From assembly GCA_038503035.1 (NCBI GenBank), contig JAVSML010024592.1, positions 1 to 64,000 on the forward strand: a stretch of 64,000 nt of DNA, given 5' to 3'. This DNA comes from Crocodylus rhombifer (taxonomy: Eukaryota > Chordata > Crocodylia > Crocodylidae). Positions within the stretch are counted from its first letter, which is position 1. The number at the start of each line of letters is the position of its first letter. A program made the position numbers and the translations under genes. Positions 11,380 through 23,760 of this stretch are shown in pieces. Under the pieces are notes generated by a model. It did no database searches, was not told the DNA's origin, and worked only from the letters and a program-made list of their open reading frames with translations.

Positions 11380-11600
11380 AAGGCCAGATTCTAAAGCAAG
11401 GAGGCAACAGGCAGGAGCTGGGAACCAATGGGCAAAAACAAGGAAAAAAGAATGAGGCCAAGAAGCCAATAGGCAGGACCCAGGGAACTAGAAGCTAGGG
11501 AAAAACCAGCCGGACCCAGTAACTAGGAAAGTATGAATCAAAGGCAGGAAACTAAGAATAAGGAGTCAGAAGCCCAAGGAATCTGTCCCGTTGAGTAGCC
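11380..11600. repeat. Degenerate purine-rich minisatellite
   Basis: Short blocks such as AGGCAGGA, GGGAACCAAT, CCAATAGGCAGGACCC and AACTAGAAGC or AACTAGGAAA recur in loose tandem. No clean unit length could be fixed by eye. Confidence 0.5.
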
Positions 11601-11758
11601 TCCTGGGCACTGATGGGGCTGCTGCTGATAAGCAGGTCCCATGCCCATGCAGACAAATGGGGTCAGCTGGGGCCAGTTAGTTAAAAACTGGGGCCAACTG
11701 GGGCAGGGCAGTTTAGCCTGCTTGCTGCCCTGATTCCTAACACAGAATGCAGTATAAT

Positions 11759-11777
11759 TTTTTTTTTTTTTTTTTTA
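11759..11777. repeat. Poly-T run
   Basis: This is an almost pure run of about 18-19 T. It could be the tail of a minus-strand retroposed sequence, but nothing adjacent identifies one. Confidence 0.8.
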
Positions 11778-11953
11778 TTGTGTGCTTGTTTTTGATGACA
11801 GAAGGTTTCCAGGGACTGTTGTCCTGGCTCTCTCACCTGGCTTCCAGCAAGGAGCCCTGTAAGTGGTTTTTCACCCACCTGTGCCATAATGCTTTCATCG
11901 CCCTTTGCCTCTCTGCCTCTGGTAGTTCTTACTGCTGGGAGAGGAGGCATTCA

Positions 11954-11988
11954 CTGAATTAGCTTTCAATTGTCTAGAAGACAAAGCT
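11954..11988. repeat. 35-bp dispersed repeat, copy 1
   Basis: It starts CTGAATTAGCTTTCA and ends GAAGACAAAGCT. It matches 13722-13756 at 33 of 35 positions in the same orientation. Confidence 0.7.
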
Positions 11989-13179
11989 AAGCTAAATCCG
12001 TCTCCCTTTGAAGTCAGCGACAAAGCTTTCTTTGACTCCATTGGGATCAGTGAACAGAAAGCTCTGGTTCAGTGGCTGGTGGATTCCTGTTAAGTATGCT
12101 TGGTTATGTATGTGGCCTGCATTAGGGGTTGTTCTGGTTGCTATGCTCAGGAAAGTTTATGAGGAAGTGAATTGAATGAGGCAAACTGAAAAAGGCTCCC
12201 ACTATGCTACATGCTGTTTCCCAGCTTCTGGAAAATTCCCTGATCTTCAGGTTAACGAACCCTCACTGACTTTATCAATGTTATCGTGCTAGCATGCCAA
12301 GGTAGAAGTGCAAACAGGAAAAAAAACAAAAAACCCTGAGGTCCAGACAGTCAGCTGCTGCAATCCAGACAGGAAACGTGAGACCACAAGTGAGAAGCTT
12401 GAGGGTATGTGAATATTTATCGTTGCACAGCTTGGATGATTGCTTTACCCTTTTTAATTTACATTTCTGGGGAGAGTTATGCATTCATAAATGAACATAG
12501 CAGGGAACAGAAAGGCTCTTTATAGATAGCACCAGCTAATCCTCAGGAGATCCCTAGGATGATAATGCCGGCAAGTGATGCAAACAGTTATGAATGATTC
12601 TCCTCCATCAGCAGACACTTTTGGTTTCAAATAACACAAATACTGTGGTTTCTTTTTGCAACTGGCCGTGCGCTTGTTACTTCCGTAACAGGATGGGGAC
12701 AAGCTGCATATCTTGACCCTCTGTAAAAAGAGTTTTGGGGGGAGCTGAAGGCACGCTGTATATTTTTCTTCTACGTCATTGCTGGAGACCTGGGTTCAAG
12801 GCTTTATTCTGTACCCCAAATTAATATCTTCAAGCACAGTACATTTTGTATCAAGTAGGTTGCTTCTGAAGCCGGAAGCAGTGGAGCCACACTGTGGGGC
12901 AGGCTAATTGGCAGGACTAAAAATGACAGGTTTAATAAGTTTTCATTATGTTCAGGAGGCAGCAGTAACATAACTAAGCCAGGGGGTGGGGATACTGGGG
13001 CCACCATTGACGAGGGGATGTAAAAATAGCCACCACCTCAGTGGCAGCTGATGATATCGGTGTGATCAGCACTGTGGCAGTTGGCACTGGCCTGGGAGCA
13101 GAGCTGCCCTGCTACACCTCTGGGAGGGAGGTAGCGCTGCGAGGAGGCTACAGCAAGTTTAACATGTAGATCCTTGTGG

Positions 13180-13360
13180 AATTAACACGTGGCCCCCGAG
13201 CTCCTCCGTTTGGGTGCCATTCCCCCTTTGTTCTCCTGCTGCTGCTGCTGGAGTCCCTGTTCTCCCCCTGCCTCCTTCAGCTTCCTCTGCCTGCCCCTGC
13301 CCCTAGCCCTGGGGATGGGGTGGAGCCCAGCCCAGGAGGCCTGGGATGGGGAGAAGGATG
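13180..13360. other. GC/CT-rich stretch with a CTG run
   Basis: A pyrimidine-rich, CTG-containing block (CTGCTGCTGCTGCTGG near 13239) opens short frames on both strands. The frames are low-complexity and match no domain I recognise. No CpG-island promoter is evident. Confidence 0.4.
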
Positions 13361-13721
13361 AGGGCTTGAAGCTTAAGTGCAGTGCAGAGGCACCAGTGTG
13401 CTGTGTCTGGAGTCGCCCACTATTTAGCAGGAGGGGTGACACATGTTGCAACACATCACATGGGGAGAAAGGTGAGTGCCTTCAGTGTGCCGCAATGCTT
13501 CAGTGGCCTGTGCAGTGTACTGAGGGTGGGTGATGTAGCACAGCCTGCGTGGCACATGTCCCTGGGCTGTGAGGCCCGTGCTCAAGGGCCTGAGATCCCC
13601 AGTTGCTCTGAGGTTGGAGCCCTGATGGAGATGATGGCCTAAATGGGTTTCATGGCTTCAACTCAGCATTTGCCTAGTTAAACCACTGCACAGGCTAGTA
13701 CAGTTCAGGAGGACTAGAAGG

Positions 13722-13756
13722 CTGAATTAGCTTTCAGTTGTTTAGAAGACAAAGCT
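13722..13756. repeat. 35-bp dispersed repeat, copy 2
   Basis: This is the second copy of the sequence at 11954-11988, with two substitutions, 1.77 kb downstream. Confidence 0.7.
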
Positions 13757-14499
13757 CGGTGTCCATTGAGCTGAGCTGTGCCATGACCACTCTCAGGGCT
13801 GGAACAGCAAGTACAGAGGTGTGCTGGTAGAGCTCTATGAAGGCCACAGCCTGCATGTGCTCCTAGTTCAGGGCTGAGATGCACTAGTGGAGCAGTATAT
13901 GTTTGGCTTGCATTTGGCCAGAGCTTTATTGCCCTTCCCCTTCCCTTGCTCTCAATTTCATTTCAGAAATTTCTGAAAAGGAAAACCACAGTAAGTGCAG
14001 GCCAGTTCCTAAACTGAGAAAAATCATGTCTCTGGATGTGTTTTACTCAATAGTCAAGAGAGGCGGCTAGAAGAAAGCTTCCTATCTTCATACAAGGTAT
14101 GCTTGGTAATGGTGGGGAGAGGAGGGGCGCACAGAGTAGTTTGGAGAAGAGACGTAAAGGGATTCAGAGCCTTTTACCACCCTGTTGTGAGTTTGGATCC
14201 TGCCCAGATAGATTCTGGGTGCAGCCACGTGTACAGTTAACTTGATGGAATAAACTCTGGAGCTGTTTGGAGTTTAGCCAAAGGAAACTGCTCCTAGGTG
14301 CAGCATCTACACATATGCTCAGGACAGCAGCAAACTGAGCCAGGGCGAAGCAGCTACTGGCTGGCAGGAGGCACGGGAGGGGGGTCAACCCCTGGCTCTG
14401 GATGGCAGTGTCAGGTGACAAAGGGGCTGGCTGGGGCACAAGGCTAGGAGGCAGACAGCCCCCATACTTTAGACCCCCCTGCCCCCTTCAGCCGCTGTC

Positions 14500-14675
14500 A
14501 CCACCTACACATGTGTTTCAGCCCAGTTGCATACTCCACCATAAGACAGTACTGTCCCTGACAGTCCTATTTTATGGCGGAGTTAATTAGTTTACTGTGT
14601 CCTAATACTAGCACACGTATAGATAGTGATGCTTTACTGCAGAGCTAATTAGTCTACTCTGCAGTAGACACACCC
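14500..14675. mobile_element. MITE-like foldback element, copy 2
   Basis: It contains two nested palindromes: ACTCCACCATAA with TTATGGCGGAGT (14533-14582), and TACTGCAGAG with CTCTGCAGTA (about 14636-14667). The right end in reverse complement (GGGTGTGTCTACTGC) fits the terminus of the 4485, 18523, 53657 and 56821 elements. The left end (ACCTACACATGTG) is more diverged. Confidence 0.5.
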
Positions 14676-15939
14676 ACTGCCAACTTCTGGTCAATTGCTC
14701 TGTTGGTGGTTTGGTGACACAAGTGTCATAAAATTTCATGGATCTCTGTCCAGGTTAGTTTTTCTAGGGTGTTTGTGGGGGAGGGTTTAAAAAAATAGCA
14801 CCACTGGCACCATATTTCTGGCTTATTTGCAACACTTGTCACTCAGCAGAGACTAACTGGACCATCGAAGCTGAATTCACCCTATTGGGTACAATCCCCT
14901 TCCCTCAGGATTGTAGGTAAAGCTGAAACTTCCCCTGCCACAGTCTTAATTGTGCCTGTCCTGTTGGATAGAGGGGGAACACTCCAGTTTGTCAGATGAG
15001 CATGAAAATTCAAAGGAAGGGGGAAAACACCTAACAACATTTTATTATTTCTTTAAGAGTTTGTGGGAATGATCTTGCAAATACCAAGCACATCAAGCAC
15101 TGACTCTGTGTGCCCTCCTTAGTGAGTGTTAGTACCAGTGAGAGGCACAGTGTCTTTTTTGAAAGAGAAGGGCCATGACCAATCAGTGTTAAGTGTGGCA
15201 ATAATGCCTCATGCGGTGGCCACAGGATAAAAGGCAGAGACAGGCTGAACTGTAAGACATTTCATTTCTCTGGTAATGAGTGAGACACACTGTGGCAATG
15301 AAATCGGGGAGAGAGAGACCGTGAGATTTTAATTTCTGTTCCTGCTGCTGCTGCTGCTTTGATCTGAGGCAAATGCCCATTTTAAATTGCAAACGGATGC
15401 AAGTCAGATACCATCCAGTCACCAGCTTACAGATTTAATGAAGTGGGACATACGCTTCAGTCAGATAATGTTATGAGGGGCAGGAAATTCAGAGTGGAAT
15501 TACTGAAGGTCTACAATGACAGGGAAAAGATGGGAACTTTGCAATGCTGTTCTCGCTGGCATCAGTGGCATAGCTATGTGGCATATATCTCAGCCACCCT
15601 CTGAATTAAGTTCCTTTGTGCCTAGGCAGAGACTCAGAGCATACTGTCTTATGTCGATGCCTGGTGTTCAGACACATGGCTTGGGCTGCAGGGTGAAGTA
15701 CAGCTTTTTTTGGCCGGTTGAGTATAAGCACTATTTCAGCCTGACCTTAGTGGGTGAGTAAATTGGCAGGAAAATGGTCCTGGGAATTTAGTACAATGCT
15801 AGGCTGGAGAACAAGATGGCTCCCATCTTAATAGAGACGTCAATGGGAAGGCTAATTAACTTGCATACCCTCCCCTCTCCCCTTCTCTGCATAGGGGCCG
15901 GCTTAATGATGGGCACTCGAGAGTGCCCTGGACCATGCC

Positions 15940-16030
15940 TAGTGATCATGATGCTCTGGGTGAGTGTTGCCTACAAACCCAGGTCTCTTCCCTGGGCAAG
16001 TGCCTTAACCACTAGGCTCCTGTGCAGACA
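15940..16030 (-). repeat. MIR/L3-type SINE-like remnant
   Basis: The order 'AACCCAGGTCTC...GTGCCTTAACCACTAGGCTCCT' is the reverse-oriented tRNA-like and core segment common to old amniote SINE/L3-associated repeats. It is short and diverged. Confidence 0.45.
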
Positions 16031-16527
16031 GGTGGGAGCATCAGTCTCCATTACCGCAACAACATCACTAGCTCCAGTTTTTCTTTAAGATTTCAGGATT
16101 TACCCAGCATGCTGTGAGTGCCTGAGTGATTCTGTTCCAACCTGGAGCCTATCATATGGCTAGCATGCTGCCTTCTGACCATGTTTAGAAGGGAGGCACA
16201 GGGTGAGCATAGGTACACAGGAGCAAAATAGATTACAAACTGCATGCAAGTGCCAAAGATTGCAGTTTTGTGGTTATGTAAGTACCACTTAGGTATGTAA
16301 AGGTGGGGTGGCATTTATCCCAATGAACTGGGGCAGAGTCAGACTATCAACCTAGGAGGTCTTCCCTCTCCCCAGAAGATCACAGAGACAGATACAGGAA
16401 AAGAAACTTCTCCATATCTCACAGAATGAAATGGAAGTATATCCCTGCTGTAGCTGAAGCTAATTTAGGAGAAAGTGGCTGATTCTGGTAACTACTTACT
16501 TTTGATATGAAATTAGAATTGTGTGAC

Positions 16528-16667
16528 CCCAATTCAGCAAAATACTTAATGATCTGTTTGTCTACCCCTCTTCAGCAAAACACTGAAGAATGGTGGTTTA
16601 TAGGCTTAGATGCTTTGTTAGACAGAAAGGGATTTCAGTGCAGGATTAAATGCTTTGCTGAATCGGG
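16528..16667. repeat. Palindromic ancient amniote repeat
   Basis: The ends are inverted copies of each other: CCAATTCAGCAAAATACTTA on the left and TTAAATGCTTTGCTGAATCG on the right. This pattern (AATTCAGCAAAG-CACTTAA and its complement) is familiar from an abundant short palindromic element in reptile and bird genomes. Confidence 0.6.
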
Positions 16668-16839
16668 ATCTAAACTTGCTTGAGTATCCTGCTCATTGAC
16701 AAACTTGCTACACATTAGGATGATATGCACCACTTTGCTGCTGAATGCACAGACCCAAGTAGTTCAATCAGGGAGTTGAGCACAAAGTTCTAATAGACTT
16801 CCCATTAATGGGGAGTAGAGTCACTAGAGTGCTAATATC

Positions 16840-17480
16840 ACCAGGTACTTTATCGTTGTGTTAATTAACTCTTACTCTATTTACATGCAGATTTAAATTT
16901 ACATTGGGTGTTTATTTTGCAAATGAATGCGATGGCGATTATCAGATAATTAACTTGAGAATTGATGGTATAAAATGTTGAGATTTACTCCTAATCTCTC
17001 CTTTGTGCACCTCTATTTATGGCCCACAGACATTTTTAAGATGGGATAGGTTCTTAATATCTTCCATGCTAATTGCTTTTATTATAACTATATGCCTGTA
17101 AATAATTGTCTTTGGTTAAGCTATTTAGGCCTGTTTTATGCATTTCTTTTTTTTCTCCTCTGTTTTCATTTTATGCCCAGCTGAATTAATAAACCAAATA
17201 AAATCTGACTCTGAGTTTTATTTCCGCTCATTAAATTAAGAGTAGAAATAGACTTTATGTACGTAGGCTATAACTATCCCCGCTCCCAGTGATTTTCTTT
17301 TTCTGACTTTGTCTCATTTTTAGACAAACTTTCTTAAAAATGATCCTTACAGAGACTGTGCCATTACGTAACAGGTATCTCCATTATTAAGTCTGGGACT
17401 GTCAGATCATTTATATTAATTTTAAAAAGTAACCATTAACATAATGCTTCCTATTGACTTGATATTTGGCTTGTAACATC
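16840..17480. promoter_or_regulatory. Possible conserved non-coding element (AT-rich, TAAT-rich)
   Basis: The stretch is repeat-free to my eye. It contains many homeodomain-like cores (GTTAATTAAC, GATAATTAAC, GCTAATTGC, GAATTAATAAA) without simple-repeat structure. There is no open frame. That composition is typical of conserved developmental enhancers but is not proof of one. Confidence 0.25.
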
Positions 17481-18522
17481 AACATCATCTAGTTGACCTG
17501 CAAACAACCAGTGACTGTTACACTTGCATCCATCAGAAAGTGTCAATGCACATCTTCATTGTAGTAATCTTGTACCATGCTGTTGGGTCACTGGCAGTTA
17601 CTACTGATAGTAGAGCCACTGCTATCGGTAAAGCTTGGACCTAGTGAGGGTCTGAGCACTTCAGGGCTCAATGTTGTAAAAGATACAACCCTGTAAGATC
17701 ATCTTTCTCCCAGTCTTCTTAGTCCCACTTTTACTATAAATACCTTTTAAACAACGTAAGTGTTGGCCATGTATTTAGTACTGAAATACATGGGGAGCGG
17801 GGTGCAGTGGGTGGGGGGAATGAACATGTTACCAGTTCCAATGTGACACCTCCCAGTGATTTCAAGAGAACTACCTATCTGAATAAGGGCTTTCCAGCCT
17901 GCCATGGGCTGACCATAGAGGAGAGGGCCTGGTCACCCTCTCTTCTACCAGAACCATGAATAAGAAATAAAGCCGGATGGGCACTCATGAAAAAATTACC
18001 TGGCATTAGCTGGCTGTCCATTGCAAACCAATGGGTCTGTTGTGCAGAGTGCTGAAGGGCTGGACCATAAATGCTGTTTTCTTCCTGCCCAAGGAAGGCT
18101 GGGGAACACCAGCTGAAAATGATCTTTATGGGGAGAAAACAAGCAAACAAAAAAAAAAAAAGTCAGGTCCTTCAGAGACCTGAGCCTAAGGCTTGGAAAT
18201 GTTTAAGGTTATGTGTCACTAGACTTGTAGAAACTGATGGTCCTGCAAAGGGCTGAAGAGCCCTCAATTTAAAGATTCTACTGGAGAGCAAGCTCATAGC
18301 AAAGAAAAAATTAAAATCTGGAAATTGACTGTCTTGTTCTCATCACCCTTCTCTTTGTAGTGTCTTGTCTGGATTTCCAGCCTTGGTACTGGGGTTCTTT
18401 GGAGTTTTCTGGCTCGTCACCAATGAAGAAATCTCAATGTACTCCGGTTTGCGAGGCAGAAGATGCTTGCATTTGAGGTGTGAGAAGAGTTCCATGAAGG
18501 AAAGGGGACTAGAGGCAACTGT

Positions 18523-18780
18523 GGGCACATCTACATGTGCATTAATGTACCGTTGTTACTGGGCATTAAGTTTAGTACCTGTGATATGAGGCACTAACTA
18601 AATGTGCAGTAACCAGCACTACTGTGTAGCAGTGTTGGTGCACAGTCGTTTCGTGATGCTTAATGAGCAATAGATTAATTCTACTGTACATTAGCGCATT
18701 AGCACAGCTTTTGCTGTGACACGCTAATGCATAGTAGAATTAATCTAATGCACATTAAGCATCTCATGTAGACATGCTGT
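18523..18780. mobile_element. MITE-like foldback element, copy 3
   Basis: The left end is GGGCACATCTACATGTGC. The right end in reverse complement is AGCATGTCTACATGAGATG. The interior folds: ATTAATTCTACTGTACATTA pairs with a diverged TAATGCATAGTAGAATTAAT, and CATTAGC recurs. About 258 bp, non-coding. Confidence 0.7.
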
Positions 18781-19038
18781 GTGTTCCTCAATCTGTTGAC
18801 TTGTCCTTGGAAGTCTCCAACCAGAAGTCATTGAACTGGCTTTGAAGGTCCTGAACTGTTTTCTAGCCCAATAAATGATGAGCCCAGCTGACTGGACTCA
18901 ACAGAGCAGGCATGCATGCACAGAGATGCACACAGAGCTCTCTCCCATATTCTTCAGGCACTTGACTTGGGTGACTTGGGCTTCCTTCTAACAGAGATCC
19001 CATAAAGGATGATCAGCAGCATCTCTCCAAACCTAAAC

Positions 19039-19592
19039 CAGGGGCAGGCAAAGCCCAGGCCACATGCTGGATTGGGCCCACAGTAGACTCCATTTCCCAG
19101 CAGCCCCTGTGTGCCTCGCAGTGGCTGGTTTCCATGGAGACCCCAGGAGTGGTGGGGCTGTGACAGTGCAGGACCAGGGTTTCCATGGATACCAGCCCAA
19201 GCAGCGTTCACAGGGTGTGCAGCTGGGCAAGCAGCTGCTCTGGGACAGGGCTGGGACTAGGATTTTGTGGCGGTGACAGCATGGTCCAGAGCCAGAGCAG
19301 AGCCGCGATCTGCTGCCTGCACACTCCCGCCTGGGGCATGCAGGCAGCGGATCGCAGCTCTTCTCTGGCTCTGGCCTGCACTGGCACCATCACTGGCAAG
19401 ATCCCGGCTTCAGCCTTGGAGCAGTTCCCTGCCCAGTCACGTGCCTTGCCAGCAATACTCAGCATAGTGTCCATGAAAGCCCTGGCCCCATGCTGCTGCA
19501 CAGTTGCTTCGGGGGTCTGTATGGAAACCAGCAAGGGCTGCTGGGAAGTGGAGTCTGGATGCTGGCTGGATCTGCCATTTTGCCCACCCCTG
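19039..19592. mobile_element. hAT (Charlie-like) non-autonomous element with target duplication
   Basis: The termini CAGGGGCAGGCAAAG and, in reverse complement, CAGGGGTGGGCAAAA are classic hAT-Charlie ends. The flanking 8-mers ACCTAAAC and TTCTAAAC agree at six positions, as expected for an aged 8-bp target duplication. Long subterminal inverted repeats are visible (GACTCCATTTCCCAGCAGCC on the left and the complement of a near-identical string at about 19530-19560). So is an internal inverted pair around 19290-19370. It is GC-rich, and the frames inside it are not genes. Confidence 0.8.
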
Positions 19593-22500
19593 TTCTAAAC
19601 TTCCAGTTTTATGGCATTTTCCTCCTCTGACCTCTGTTTTCAAGCTGGTTACCATGTGCTTGTGCAAAGATTCAAGGAGATGCATATGAACTTCTGAAAA
19701 GCTGCATGTGGCTCCGGAGCTGCAGGTTGCCCCTCTCCCCCCCAGCTTTATAGGGACAAAAGGAAGGGTGCCATGAAGGGAAAATGTATCCTACCTGCAG
19801 ACCAAGAAGGTATACAGAAAGTATCTGCTAATATTTCTTTTCCTGGTGTTGTCTAATCCCCAGGTAGACTTAAGATTCATTGACATCCCAAGAGTCCTGA
19901 ACAACATCACAAGGAAAGGACTCTTTAGTATGATTTCTGTAGCCAATTTTATCCTTTGCGCTCCTTCCTTAGAGTTGGGCTGGGTTGGGCTTTTCAAAAT
20001 AAATACCGTATATTTCAGTAAGGAAGGACATGGGAAATAATGCAAAGGTCCTCTGAGCAACAATCACTTCCAGTATAAATTTCTATGCAGCTGGTTGGCT
20101 CCAAGGGTATTTGAAAAAGCCACGTTCCTAATGCCTTATTTATGCTGAGTAGCGTTCCTCACCCAACAAATCGATCCACTGAAGTCAAGGTGTCATTTCA
20201 GGGAGAATGAAAAGAATGAGAACCTGGTCCCAAATACCTTGCAGTGATTACTCCCTGCCACTAATGAGGTGTGGTAAGCTTCCAAGAGAGCTCTAGGTAT
20301 TGGAAGCAGTTTGTTCTTTGAAATCCTGGGGACTCGGCGAGTAGTCATGAGCCAAGAGACTGTCAGTATTCATGCCATCTATACATTCTCAAACACTGCT
20401 TGTGCTTTCCTAGTGAACTAGATTTCCATCCTGAATTGAGGGGAGAGGTAGTGGGATAGCTATTTGCATAAGAAACTGAAGTCACAGGAATAAAAGCACC
20501 TATTTTTAACCTAGTCTGAGATTTCTTATTTTCAGGCAGTTTTTTCTGTGATTAGTTCTATTTTCCACTTGTGATTCGCAATGTAGTATCTATTCCTGCC
20601 TCAAAGTGTTGCTTTGATAATTGGTCTTGTGGAATATGATTAAAAGCATTGCTAGTGATGAAGGCTGAAGGTTGAGAGGATAATATAGACCTGTTTGTGA
20701 TAGACAGGGAGTTGTTTTGTGGAAGTGGGGCAGATAGTTTAGGAATCCCAGCTTAACTGCAGTGAAATGCTGATGAGGAGGTAATACTGGTAAAATCCTC
20801 TTAAATGAGAAAAACAGCAGACTGTAACCAAGTGAATATAGGATGTTGAGTATTTATATAGTTTCTTTCTCAAATTGCATTCCCTTTTGGCACAGAATGG
20901 GATTCAGAATTGTATTCATTTTGCCCTTGCCTTGTTATCAGCCTGATAAGATGCAATGTATGTTTTTGGGTTTGCTTAGTTGATAGAAATGGACCAGAAC
21001 CAGAACCTGTTTCTGATCACCTACAGCTATTGGGGCACTTAAAATCTGGATCACACCTTTTCAGCTCCATTCTGTTGTCATTTTCTGAGTGCTGTCCTTG
21101 TGATTGACCTGATGCCATCGTTAAGGGGAGGTAAAGCCAAGAACCAAAAGAACTTGGATCCCTCGTATTATCAGGGAGTTGGAATCAAAAGGTTCAGATC
21201 CCAAGTGTTCTCTGTGGTTTTGGGGTTGAATGCAAAAGCAGCAGACAGAGATTATTTCCAAATCTGTTTAGGAATGCCCTGCCACTAGGAAACACTTGCC
21301 CAATGCACTTCCTAGCAAAGTGGAGAATCATAGGGCCTGATGGAATATCTGAAATTTCAGATATTTCTCAGAGCTGATCCCTAAATATTTTGAGCTTTCC
21401 CTGTTGTAAGAACCTAGGGGGAGGGAACATCTACTGTATTTTTCCTAATGAGGTGGGGGATGGCTCAGTGCAGGTGACCAATTGCAGCTCCTGGACAGTT
21501 TAAATGAGGCCTCTGAAGCAAGTCATATAATGACAAATTATTATCTGAGGTTGGGTGCTGTGCACAGATCACTGACTTAGATACATTCTAATCTTGAAAA
21601 TTTTATTTCCTGCCACCCGCAAGCATATCAAGTTTTTCATTTGCGGCAAGAAGGTCCAGGAAGTTTGGCCACCCCTACTTCCTGTTTGCTCCAAGGGTTA
21701 GTTTTAAACTAAGACAGAATGGGCAACTCTCCAAATCTATTGACTGCATGTTCAGCAAAAATGCTGAAGCCAGGGGATTTCTCATGATACATGATACTGA
21801 CACAGGGACGCATTGAGATGAAGGAAGGAAATCAATCCAGGCAAGCTGCTAGACAGCCACACAAAAAATGGGTGGGAACGTATAGGCATAATGAATATAG
21901 AAGAGGACAGCCTTCGGACTTCCAAATACCTTCTCCACCCAAGACAGCCAAAAGGGGATGTGGAATGAACAGGGAAGGGGAATTACTAGTATTCTCCTAG
22001 CAAAGCAGGGGGAGCCAGAAGGGGGACTAATCTTCCTATCCAAAAAAATGAAGCAGACACAGGCCTCCCAGCTCTATTCCCATCAGGTATGAGTGCTGTT
22101 CTACCTTCCAGTGGGAAGGCATGAAGAGTTTCCTAAATTCTCCAGTGAACCATTATGGTCTGATGCTGCCCCTACTTCAGATTTCCCCCATATGGCCAGT
22201 TTTACCATACCCAGCTAAGGGGAAGGAGCCAAAATAAGGGGAGGGAGAATTGGGAACAAACTCTTTCTGCTTTAACACTACCAACTCTTTGCACCAACTG
22301 AACACCTTAAAGTTGCTATGTCACGGAGCAAACCTCTAAAGTTGCTGGTTGAGCATGTCCAGTTGGCTGGGGTGATTCAAGGTGCAGGCCTTTGTGAGCT
22401 CACTGGGTTAACACTTCCAGTGTGCTAGATTAATACAAAACCTCATATTTCTGTGGAAATAATAAGCCTCGAATTCATGTTTGTAATCATGTGAGGCTCT

Positions 22501-23530
22501 GAGCACCTTCAACTCTTGTGGACTCATGGCCACACCAGGGGCAACAAAGGTCATAAATGATTGCAGGACACAGTAAAAGAAGATCAGCAGAAATTTCAGT
22601 TCTAATGCCCACAAAGTCCCATTGACCAGTCTATTTAAAACTACAATGCCCTGAATCTCTGGGAAATATTGAAATGTGGGCTGTGATCCTACATATGGCA
22701 AGTTCTTGTCTTCTCTTGACAGACTTGTGGCCCTTTCCATCAGAGCAGGTAGTGGCAAATTTCTCCTTCCTCACTATGCATTATGTATGTGCAAGTTGCC
22801 ATCTCCCACATCAGAAGCAGCTACATTTCAGAGGTGCCACATACGTTATAAGAGAGGGAAGGTGCCATGTGGAGGTAAAGTGCTGTGTGGAACAGAACAG
22901 ATTAGTCAGATGACCTGGAGAGAGTGCATCCATTTTAGGTAACTATGATCCATACTTTGCTGGTTGCATCAAAGGCAAAGGCAGACTACTAAAAAGGCTT
23001 ATACATCTTAGTAACCATTCATGAGGTGTGATGACATGGGATATACAGGAATCTGACAGTTTAACAGGATTCTGATAGATTCTCTGTGGCACCTCTAGTG
23101 GATGCTGTAAGTACCACACCGTCCCCTTGGTCAGGGTCCCCCAACTCTCCTGCCACAACTTGATGTTACCTGAAGAAAGGAGGGGTTTAGTGGTGTTCTT
23201 CCCAAGTGACCTGACGACGGGGGTAATCACAGCAGTGCCGCAGTGTTCCTCGGGGCTCTGCCTCCCCTACACCGCGTCCACTCGCCAACAGTTCTGGTGT
23301 TCTTCTTGCGGTTCCTCCATTCCCAGCAAGCCCCCTTTTAAAGGGGTCCAGCATCAGTGTCAGCTTCAGTGCTGGTCAGTTGCCTGTATGTTAAGGCACC
23401 TGGAGCCTCAGACCCTGATCCCAGAGGGCTGAGCTCCCATTCTCTGGTGTCCTTCTCCCACCAAGGGAGAGGGACGCTCCTGTGAGCTTTGAAATTCAGG
23501 TGGCTGAGGAAAGACTGTCCCCAGCAGGAC
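19593..23530. other. Gene-free stretch
   Basis: There are no supported coding exons and no RNA gene. A piece at about 20140-20200 (TGCTGAGTAGCGTTCCTCACC, then GAAGTCAAGG) resembles an old amniote interspersed repeat. The rest looks like unique intergenic sequence. Confidence 0.5.
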
Positions 23531-23539
23531 GCTGCTTCT

Positions 23540-23760
23540 CTTGTCTTGAATGCTGCTATTGCCAGCCTTCGGAGCGCCTGCCTGGTGAGCTTCCTGCTGG
23601 CTCTCTCCTTCTCCCCCCACTCCCCCCGCTGGTTTCTGGCAGGGTTTTTTAATTTCCCGTGGCAGCGGCGGCATCAGCTGCTGCAATTAGCTGGGCACCG
23701 CCCTGCCTGGGAAGCAGCTGTTTGACAAGCATAATGCTGGCTCACGCGGCTGCAGGTCCC
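23540..23760. promoter_or_regulatory. Possible regulatory element with E-boxes
   Basis: A compact GC-richer block contains CAGCTG twice and a homeodomain-like CAATTAGC among non-repetitive sequence (AATTTCCCGTGGCAGCGGC, TGTTTGACAAGCATAATG). Its composition differs from its flanks and no frame is supported. The function is an inference only. Confidence 0.22.

Noticed and set aside
13180..13642. Several overlapping frames in a CTG/CT-rich block
   Set aside because: Composition-driven openness. No domain.
15345..15360. Short (CTG)5 run, and similar runs at 13239 and 43550
   Set aside because: Too short to be remarkable.
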